From assembly GCA_029864335.1 (NCBI GenBank), contig JAOTTS010000016.1, positions 1 through 47,146 of the forward strand: 47,146 nt of DNA, written 5' to 3'. A program made the translations under genes and the position numbers. Of the stretch, positions 41,756 to 47,146 are shown piece after piece. Source of the stretch: Candidatus Nitrosopumilus sp. Its GTDB lineage: Archaea > Thermoproteota > Nitrososphaeria > Nitrososphaerales > Nitrosopumilaceae. Numbering within the stretch: the first letter of the stretch is position 1; every line of letters begins with the position of its first letter. The notes below the pieces were generated by a model that made no database searches, was not told the DNA's origin, and saw only the letters and a program-made list of their open reading frames with translations.

Positions 41756-42421
41756 CTAATGCACCTTGGCGTATTCTAAAAGTTCTTTTCCATCAATTAA
41801 TGGAAATCCATTTTGTTTGGCAAATTTCTCTGCTTTATCTACAGACAATGCAGAATATGTTTCAGCATCCATCATTTCACAAATTGCTGTAACAGGTGTC
41901 AAACCTGCAACTTGAGCTAGATAAACAGACATTTCAGTATGTCCTTGTCGTGCAGCTAATAATCCTTTAGATGCAATTAACAAAGGAACATGTCCTGGAA
42001 TTTTAAATGATGATGCAAATTTTTTCTGTTTATTTTCTACATTAAAGATATTTGCCATTTCTCTAATTGTTAATGATCTATCTTTATCAGTAATTCCAGT
42101 ATAAGTTTGATAATGATTGATAGACAATGAAAAAGTTGGATGATCACCATATGGTGCCAAACCCATAATCATTTCTTTATTTGAAATTGAAGAGTCAGCA
42201 AGAATTTCGTGCATGTATTTTAATTCAAGAGATTTTGCAAAATTATTATCAATTGCAATACACAACAACCCACCAGCATGTTGACGCATTCTTGCTACAT
42301 GTTCAGGAGTAACAAATTCGGCGGCTACTACCATATCAATCTCATTTTCTCTTCCGGCTGAATCAAATAATAGCACAAATTCTCCACGCTTTAGAGATTG
42401 TAGTGCTAATTCAAGCGACAT
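41756..42421 (-). CDS. ribB: 3,4-dihydroxy-2-butanone-4-phosphate synthase
   Basis: 221 residues from the ATG at 42421 (MSLELALQSLKRGEFVLLFD). Converts ribulose 5-phosphate to the four-carbon unit of riboflavin. Motifs: DSAGRENEIDMVVAAEF, RQHAGGLLCIAI, FSLSINHYQTYTGITDKDRS, GHVPLLIASKGLL, RQGHTEMSVYLAQVAG. A TTG at 42478 would add 19 residues, but the ACTTTATAAT box at 42444-42453 lies inside that extension and just upstream of 42421, so the shorter form is chosen. No GTP cyclohydrolase II domain. Confidence 0.95.
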   Translation of the reverse strand: MSLELALQSLKRGEFVLLFDSAGRENEIDMVVAAEFVTPEHVARMRQHAGGLLCIAIDNNFAKSLELKYMHEILADSSISNKEMIMGLAPYGDHPTFSLSINHYQTYTGITDKDRSLTIREMANIFNVENKQKKFASSFKIPGHVPLLIASKGLLAARQGHTEMSVYLAQVAGLTPVTAICEMMDAETYSALSVDKAEKFAKQNGFPLIDGKELLEYAKVH

Positions 42422-42443
42422 GATAAAAATTGTCGGTGATCTA

Positions 42444-42477
42444 ATTATAAAGTTTACTAAAAAATTGGTAATTACCA
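42444..42477 (-). promoter_or_regulatory. ribB promoter: TATA box plus TGGTAATTACCA palindrome
   Basis: ACTTTATAAT (42453-42444 on the minus strand) is a TATA box about 25-30 bp before the ribB start. The perfect 12-bp palindrome TGGTAATTACCA at 42466-42477 lies 12 bp further upstream, a classic operator position. The same half-site occurs at 22507-22539 and 26001-26027. Confidence 0.5.
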
Positions 42478-42499
42478 CTAAATTTGTATATAATTAACT

Positions 42500-43084
42500 T
42501 TATTTTAAAATGTATTTTCCAAGAATGTCAGTTTCAATATTAACTTTGTCGCCTATTTTTTTTGTATGAAAGTTTGTAATCTCAATGGTATGAGGAATTA
42601 GTGAAACTGATGCAAGAGTATTTTTAATATCAACTACTGTTAAACTGATTCCATCTACTGCAATAGAACCTTTTTTCACAACATATTTTGATAATTTCTT
42701 TGGAACTTCAAACCAAACTTGAACTTCTTTTGGTTTTTTTAGAATTTTTTTAATTATTCCAACACCATCTACATGACCTAAAACAAAATGACCTTCGAGT
42801 CTATCACCTGCCTTTAAACTTCGTTCGATATTTACAATTCCACCCACTTTTAGATTACCAAGATCTGTTTTTTTGGTAGTTTCTTCAATCATTTCAAAAA
42901 TACAACTAGATTTGGATAATTTTGTTGCAGTAAGACAAACACCGTTAAGAGCAACACTTTGGCCAATTCTTAATCCCTTGGAATGTTTTCCTAGATTTAC
43001 AGTCATTTCAATGGCACTTCGATTTTTAGTATTTTTTAAAATTTTTTCAACTTTACCAACACCTTCAACAATCCCAGTAAACAT
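42500..43084 (-). CDS. ribE: Riboflavin synthase, alpha-subunit (bacterial/eukaryotic) type
   Basis: 194 residues from ATG 43084 (MFTGIVEGVGKVEKILK), the invariant start of this family. Two homologous barrels follow: N-terminal VALNGVCLTATKLS and C-terminal IAVDGISLTVVDIK. It dismutates two lumazines to riboflavin. Many euryarchaea use an unrelated archaeal riboflavin synthase, so this lineage uses the bacterial type. A 43-residue upstream extension of the frame has no support and would cover the TTTTATACAT box. Separated from ribB by 78 bp containing a second promoter. Confidence 0.95.
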   Translation of the reverse strand: MFTGIVEGVGKVEKILKNTKNRSAIEMTVNLGKHSKGLRIGQSVALNGVCLTATKLSKSSCIFEMIEETTKKTDLGNLKVGGIVNIERSLKAGDRLEGHFVLGHVDGVGIIKKILKKPKEVQVWFEVPKKLSKYVVKKGSIAVDGISLTVVDIKNTLASVSLIPHTIEITNFHTKKIGDKVNIETDILGKYILK

Positions 43085-43136
43085 CAAAATTAAATATGAA
43101 GCATATGTATAAAATGATTTAGATAAATAATAGAAA

Positions 43137-43841
43137 TTATTTAGAATTGTATTCTTTAAATTCATTTTCACAAAATTGATGAAATACAGTAGATCTATTT
43201 TTTTTAGCATCATTTTTGATTTTTTCCATATTTTTGTTTAACACTCCTTGTGCAGCTAAAAATGCATCATCTTCCATTCCTAATTTTTCAAATAATCTTG
43301 ATTTTGCACGAGGTATTTCTTTAAGGTTTAAATCAATTGTTTGAGCTTTATCATAGTATTCAATTGCATCTTTGTAGTTACCAAGATGACTAAGAGATAT
43401 AGCTTTATTCATTAAGGCTGTCACATCATTTGAATCTATTAAAAGCGAAGTTTCATAACATTCAAGAGCGTTCTGATGGCGATTTAGTTCATTGAGGGAT
43501 AATCCCATGCTGTTAAGAGCCCAGACATCCTTGGAATTTGTAGAAAGAATTTGTTTGCATAATTCTAAAACTTGTTCATATTGTTTTAAATTTTCAAGAG
43601 CATAGATCTTATTTTTTAATGCATAAATGTCTGAATTTTTTATTTGTAGAACTTTATCGCAATATACTATTGCTTCCTCATATTTTTTTAGATAAATCAA
43701 AGATAATGAAATATTCTGAAGTGCGACCATATCATTGGGAATTTTTTCTAATAGACTTTTACAATAATTGTACATTTCCTCGTATTTTCTGGCACTAAAC
43801 ATCCTAGTAATCACATTTGTAGGATCTAGAAGATCAATCAT
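43137..43841 (-). CDS. Tetratricopeptide (TPR) repeat protein
   Basis: 234 residues with about five TPR units: YNYCKSLLEKIPNDMVALQN, ALKNKIYALENLKQYEQVLE, ALNSMGLSLNELNRHQNALE, ALMNKAISLSHLGNYKDAIE and YDKAQTIDLN. A basic C-terminal stretch follows (NMEKIKNDAKKNRS). Scaffold function is likely; partner unknown. It is similar in type to the protein at 456-1055, with both lying within 1.5 kb of a copy of the MDR dehydrogenase. Confidence 0.8.
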   Translation of the reverse strand: MIDLLDPTNVITRMFSARKYEEMYNYCKSLLEKIPNDMVALQNISLSLIYLKKYEEAIVYCDKVLQIKNSDIYALKNKIYALENLKQYEQVLELCKQILSTNSKDVWALNSMGLSLNELNRHQNALECYETSLLIDSNDVTALMNKAISLSHLGNYKDAIEYYDKAQTIDLNLKEIPRAKSRLFEKLGMEDDAFLAAQGVLNKNMEKIKNDAKKNRSTVFHQFCENEFKEYNSK

Positions 43842-43921
43842 TTTACTGTAATATAATGAAAATTCATTATCTTTAAGCTATTCTCACAAGTAAAATTGAA
43901 TCTTGTAAAGTTAGACTATAA

Positions 43922-44065
43922 TTATTTTAGAGCTTTTCGTAGTACTTCATTTAATATCTTGGAATAACTGTAAGATGATTGTTCCTGTTGAATCATTTTT
44001 GCTTGACGAAGTCGTAATTTTTTATCAAGATCTTCATCAATCATTATTGTAACACGTCTACTCAT
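43922..44065 (-). CDS. 47-residue ribbon-helix-helix (CopG/Arc type) protein
   Basis: The frame reads MSRRVTIMIDEDLDKKLRLR, then QAKMIQQEQSSYSYSKILNE and VLRKALK. The beta strand RRVTIMIDEDL, helix DKKLRLRQAKMI and helix SYSKILNEVLRKAL are the standard ribbon-helix-helix plan for dimeric DNA-binding proteins. Either side holds AT-rich spacer. It may act on itself or on the CitE/MDR genes next to it. No toxin gene is adjacent. Confidence 0.7.
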   Translation of the reverse strand: MSRRVTIMIDEDLDKKLRLRQAKMIQQEQSSYSYSKILNEVLRKALK

Positions 44066-44150
44066 TCATACCACATATTTTAAATCAATTTTACAATATA
44101 TAGAGTATATGGAGTGTTCCAAAAGTAGGATCAGTCTTGATTAATAGTAA

Positions 44151-45005
44151 TTACTTTACTAATTCAAGAAGAGATTTTGCTTGTTTGAAATGGACCTCAT
44201 CTATCATTTTTCCATCAATAGTAGTAGCTCCTTTACCTTTCTTCGTTGATTCAAGATAGACTTTGCAGACTTTTTCAGCCCATAAAATTTCACTTTTATT
44301 TGGATGAAATAATTTGTGCACCACAGAAATTTGATCTGGATGTATGATACTTTTTCCCGAATAGCCTAAACTTTTACCAAGTTTGCAATCTTTTTTAAAT
44401 CCTTTAGAATCTTTTAGGTCCTGCCAAATTGCATCTATTGCTACAACTCCTGACGCATGTGCATCAACTGGAATTTTTGTTCTAGAATATGTAGCCCCAT
44501 CTGATTCTTTTGTATATTCAACTCTTAGATCATTTAGAAGATCAAAAACTCCAAAGACTACTGCAGAAACTCTTTTTCCAAAAGATGCAATGTTATACGT
44601 GTTAACCACACCTTCTGCAGATTCAATAGAAGGGATAATTTGGATTGGTTTTAGCTTTCGGGATTTTTCTAATTTAAATAGCAGTCTTTCAATTTTTTGC
44701 ATCTCTTTTACATTGTTTACCTTGGGAATTACAATTCCATCAATTCCTTTTTGAACCACTTCTTTGAGGTCAGAAGGGATTTTTCCTGAAGTGGAAGAAT
44801 TTGTACGTACAAAAATTGAAGATGCATATGATTTTCTAGATTTTAATGCAGATTTGATAAGATTTCTTGCATTAGTTTTTTCATTGTCCGGAACTGAATC
44901 TTCAAGATCAAAACAGACAATATCAGCTTGTAGTTTTTTTGCTTTTTCAAGAAATCTAGGATTATTCCCAGGAACAAAAATGAGGCTTCTGAAAAGCTGT
45001 GTCAT
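44151..45005 (-). CDS. CitE/HpcH family C-C lyase (citrate lyase beta-like)
   Basis: 284 residues, TIM-barrel lyase family including CitE, malyl-CoA lyase and related enzymes. RSLIFVPGNNPRFLEKA, DIVCFDLEDSVPDNEK, FVRTNSSTSGKI, DGIVIPKVN, IIPSIESAEG (metal Glu), VFGVFDLLNDL (metal Asp) and GYSGKSIIHPDQI are in order. The substrate is a 3-hydroxyacyl-CoA such as malyl- or citramalyl-CoA. No citrate lyase alpha or gamma subunit is nearby. It begins 7 bp after the MDR gene and is likely cotranscribed with it. Confidence 0.88.
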   Translation of the reverse strand: MTQLFRSLIFVPGNNPRFLEKAKKLQADIVCFDLEDSVPDNEKTNARNLIKSALKSRKSYASSIFVRTNSSTSGKIPSDLKEVVQKGIDGIVIPKVNNVKEMQKIERLLFKLEKSRKLKPIQIIPSIESAEGVVNTYNIASFGKRVSAVVFGVFDLLNDLRVEYTKESDGATYSRTKIPVDAHASGVVAIDAIWQDLKDSKGFKKDCKLGKSLGYSGKSIIHPDQISVVHKLFHPNKSEILWAEKVCKVYLESTKKGKGATTIDGKMIDEVHFKQAKSLLELVK

Positions 45006-45012
45006 TAAATGA

Positions 45013-46092
45013 TTAAGCGCCCTCTGGCTTCATTAAGATTTTGCCAAAGAGTCCTTTTCCAGTTAACATCTTTGTGTGAGCCTCTGCTGCCTGCTCAAAT
45101 GTATATGTTGAATCAATTGCTGCTTTAATTTTGCCTTGACCCATCCAATAGAGAGCTTGATCCAATTCAGCTTTGGTTCCTTGTGTTGAACCTAAGATGT
45201 TAGTTCCTTTAAAGAAAACATGTCTTAGATCAGTTTTTGCGTCATATCCCGTTGTTGCACCACATGAAACTAGAGTTGCACCATATTTTAGGAGTTGAAG
45301 TTGCTTGTTCCAGTGTGTTTCACCGATATGATCAAAGGAAAGATCAATTCCTGGTGCTTCACCTTTTTTCTTTGCAAGTTCTTTTGAAATCTTATAAACT
45401 TCCTTACTCCAATCTTCTTTTCTATGATCTACCGCGTAATCCGCTCCAAGTTCCAGACATTTGTCTAGTTTATCAGGGCTTGCTGTTGCAATTACATCGC
45501 AATTGTATAGTTTTGCAATCTGAATTCCAAAGCTTCCTACTCCAGAACCACCACCCATAATTAAGACAGTTTGACCTGGCACAATTTTGGCTCTACCAAC
45601 TAACATATGCCAAGATGTAAGTATTGTCATGGATGCAGCTGCTGCCTCATCATATGATACTCCTTCTGGAATAACTGAGACATTAACTTCTGGTAAATGA
45701 GTTACTTCTTGAAAAGCTCCCCATGTTGGACCAGTTTGGAATCCCCAAATGGTTCTTTTTGTACAGTCAAATTCTCTGCCGTCAGTACATGCTTTACAAA
45801 CTCTGCAAGACATGTTAGAGTGAGATACTACTCTATCTCCAACTTTAATATTTTTAACATCCTCTCCAACTGCGATAACATCTCCAGCTGCATCTGATCC
45901 AGATACGTGTGGTAACGGAACAGGAACTGGCTGTCCACGCATTCCCCAAATATCATTATAATTAAGAGCGGTAGATTTGACTTTGAAGACTACTTCATCT
46001 GCTTTTGGTTTTGGATCATCTATATCCTGGACTTTGAGGATTTTAGCATAATTATCATCCGGTGCATATTCATTGTATACAACTGCTTTCAT
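45013..46092 (-). CDS. Zinc-containing MDR (alcohol dehydrogenase-like) oxidoreductase, copy 2
   Basis: 359 residues, very close to the protein at 1058-2137 with no visible length difference and most motifs identical: NYNDIWGMRG, the CRVCKACTDGREFDC zinc cluster, MGGGSGVGSFGIQIAK, TGYDAKTDLRH and GKGLFGKILMKP. Codon differences are spread throughout, so the duplication is old. Pairing with the CitE-like lyase suggests that this copy handles a CoA or aldehyde intermediate. The two copies may have split substrates or expression. The ATG at 46092 fits copy 1. Confidence 0.87.
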   Translation of the reverse strand: MKAVVYNEYAPDDNYAKILKVQDIDDPKPKADEVVFKVKSTALNYNDIWGMRGQPVPVPLPHVSGSDAAGDVIAVGEDVKNIKVGDRVVSHSNMSCRVCKACTDGREFDCTKRTIWGFQTGPTWGAFQEVTHLPEVNVSVIPEGVSYDEAAAASMTILTSWHMLVGRAKIVPGQTVLIMGGGSGVGSFGIQIAKLYNCDVIATASPDKLDKCLELGADYAVDHRKEDWSKEVYKISKELAKKKGEAPGIDLSFDHIGETHWNKQLQLLKYGATLVSCGATTGYDAKTDLRHVFFKGTNILGSTQGTKAELDQALYWMGQGKIKAAIDSTYTFEQAAEAHTKMLTGKGLFGKILMKPEGA

Positions 46093-46133
46093 GAATTTAT
46101 CTAATTGCTACCCTTAATTATATTTTTTCTGGA

Positions 46134-46415
46134 TTATACTCGATTTATCTTGAAATCACGTTTTGGTTGCTGAATGGAGAGCAGTATTTGCTTGAGCTGA
46201 TCATCAGATATCTGACCAGAAAGTTTACCTTGAGTTGCCATTCCGATCAAATATTGTTCAACTAGGTCAGATAGTTCAGATTTTACCATTTTGATGTTGT
46301 TTAGTCTCAGTCTAGCCTCAGGTGAAAGAATTTGTTTTAGAATCTGTTCTTTTTGTTTTGATGATTCACTGCCAGTATTTTCAAAAGGAGGTTCATTAGA
46401 TTCGGGAAAACTCAT
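46134..46415 (-). CDS. PDCD5-family DNA-binding protein
   Basis: 93 residues. The core reads LKQILSPEARLRLNNIKMVK, then SELSDLVEQYLIGMATQGKL and SGQISDDQLKQIL, as in archaeal TFAR19/PDCD5 proteins, three-helix bundles with DNA-binding or chaperone-related roles. An acidic N-terminal tail (ESNEPPFENTGSESS) is variable. It follows rps19e by 7 bp, the common archaeal pairing. Confidence 0.92.
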   Translation of the reverse strand: MSFPESNEPPFENTGSESSKQKEQILKQILSPEARLRLNNIKMVKSELSDLVEQYLIGMATQGKLSGQISDDQLKQILLSIQQPKRDFKINRV

Positions 46416-46422
46416 TTTGAAT

Positions 46423-46875
46423 CTATGTGTAAACTTTCAATTGGGGATTTTCAACAATTAGTTCTTTGAGAATTTCAGTAGCTAATCTGTCTAATTTTTG
46501 CATTCCATATTTAGAAATGATTCTACCTTTCTTCTCAACTTTTTCTAAATAACCAAGTTTTTCTAACCCTTGAATAGCATTTCGAATAATTGCACCACCA
46601 GCATCTTTGTGATGAGCAGCCCCATATCCAGATGGTTTACCACCACCATAATCTTTTCTTAATTCATTAATTCCAATTGGACCATGAAAGTAAATTTTTC
46701 GCATAATTGATGCGCATCTAGTATACCACCAGTCTCGTTCTTGTGGAGGCTTATCAGCATGAGCTCCAGTTTTGACAAATGGAATCCAAGAGGGTGCAGG
46801 AATATCTTCATTCTTAAGAATATCTGCGAGTCTTTTTATCAACACATCTGCTGGTACATCGTATACCTTTGCCAT
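46423..46875 (-). CDS. rps19e: 30S ribosomal protein S19e
   Basis: 150 residues. MAKVYDVPADVLIKRLADIL, PSWIPFVKTGAHADKPPQER, DWWYTRCASIMRKIYFHGPI and AIIRNAIQGLEKLGYLEK are typical S19e. It helps 18S-like 3' maturation of the small subunit in eukaryotes and is shared with archaea. A GATTTATAAGAC box lies about 30 bp before the ATG. First gene of an rps19e-pdcd5 unit. Confidence 0.96.
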   Translation of the reverse strand: MAKVYDVPADVLIKRLADILKNEDIPAPSWIPFVKTGAHADKPPQERDWWYTRCASIMRKIYFHGPIGINELRKDYGGGKPSGYGAAHHKDAGGAIIRNAIQGLEKLGYLEKVEKKGRIISKYGMQKLDRLATEILKELIVENPQLKVYT

Positions 46876-46952
46876 AAAGTGAAAAAATTGATAATCGTCT
46901 TATAAATCATTGAGGTATTCAGTTAGGTTTCTTAAACACATTCAAGCATAAA

Positions 46953-47084
46953 ATGATTAGATCGAAGTTTTACAAAAAAAGAGTTTGGAATCTCTTTCTA
47001 ATTCTTGCAATAATAACTACAGGATCTACAAAATACATTCCTACATTCAACAGAATTAAGCTAATTCCACAACCTAGAACTTAG
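46953..47084 (+). CDS. 43-residue single-pass membrane peptide
   Basis: A short frame starting at ATG 46953: MIRSKFYKKRVWNLFLILAI, then ITTGSTKYIPTFNRIKLIPQ and PRT, TAG. A basic N-terminus precedes one hydrophobic helix (VWNLFLILAIITTG), suggesting an inner-face anchor with the tail outside. TTTCTTAAACA about 22 bp upstream could be the TATA box of a leaderless message. It is divergent from rps19e. Function unknown. Confidence 0.5.
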   Translation: MIRSKFYKKRVWNLFLILAIITTGSTKYIPTFNRIKLIPQPRT

Positions 47085-47146
47085 ATTCTGAATCCATATC
47101 AACATAATTTAGAATAGAGAGACTAGAAATTATCAGAGTAATTACA

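Noticed and set aside
42422-42478. Upstream extension of ribB to TTG 42478
   Set aside because: It would include the TATA box and the palindrome; the family starts at MSLELAL.
43085-43213. 43-residue N-terminal extension of riboflavin synthase
   Set aside because: MFTGIVEG is the invariant family start and the extension is low-complexity AT-rich sequence containing the promoter.

Overview
The window looks like chromosomal DNA of an ammonia-oxidising marine-type thaumarchaeon (Nitrosopumilus/Nitrosarchaeum-like). It is strongly AT-rich and mixes archaeal and eukaryote-type information genes (L44e, S27e, S19e, TFE-alpha, NAC, Csl4, thermosome, PDCD5, Trm56) with archaeal versions of pathway enzymes (CobY, GTP cyclohydrolase III, MptE-type pterin kinase, UbiD-type decarboxylase). 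TATA boxes about 25 bp before leaderless starts, and TTG starts behind AGGAG or AGGTG sites, also fit this group. The species call is an inference from gene content, not from a database match.

Layout. 1-4.4 kb: the end of dph2, a TPR protein, a zinc-type MDR dehydrogenase, csl4, pheA, a membrane protein and a small basic protein. 4.36-4.77 kb: remains of a tyrosine recombinase against the 3' end of guaB. 4.8-10 kb: guanine and pterin block, with guaB and folP leftward and mptE, an unknown gene and guaA rightward. 10.0-15.5 kb: a decayed gene, DUF2024, a ROK kinase, thermosome, adenine deaminase, rpl44e and rps27e. 15.5-19.6 kb: compact leftward cobalamin operon (cobD, cobQ-like, cbiB, cobS, cobY). 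19.7-22.3 kb: asd, an Lrp/AsnC regulator that appears to start at ACG, and heme O synthase.

22.3-27.3 kb is the accessory part: lineage-specific proteins, including three small helical phasin-like proteins (one frameshifted), a zinc-finger micro-protein, a DUF3892 protein, a decayed zinc-ribbon gene and an unknown two-gene operon. 27.3-35.6 kb returns to core functions: thioesterase, UbiD family, RuvC-like protein, ATPase stalk-like protein, NAC, PUA, PhoU/AbrB, HflX, Trm56 and TFE. 35.6-38.8 kb holds a fourth helical protein, a semialdehyde dehydrogenase, a hemerythrin and a lysine-rich SWIB-like protein.

38.8-43.1 kb is a complete-looking archaeal riboflavin cluster (ribE, ribB, ribH, gch3, an amidohydrolase, the RibD-type reductase). 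The amidohydrolase overlaps both neighbours and carries the HxH, HxxE, H, D pattern of aminohydrolase-type deaminases. It is a good candidate for the deamination step, which has no standard archaeal enzyme that I know of. 43.1-47.1 kb: a second TPR protein, a 47-residue ribbon-helix-helix protein, a CitE-like lyase, a second copy of the MDR dehydrogenase, PDCD5, S19e and a 43-residue membrane peptide. I saw no rRNA, tRNA, CRISPR array or intact mobile element.
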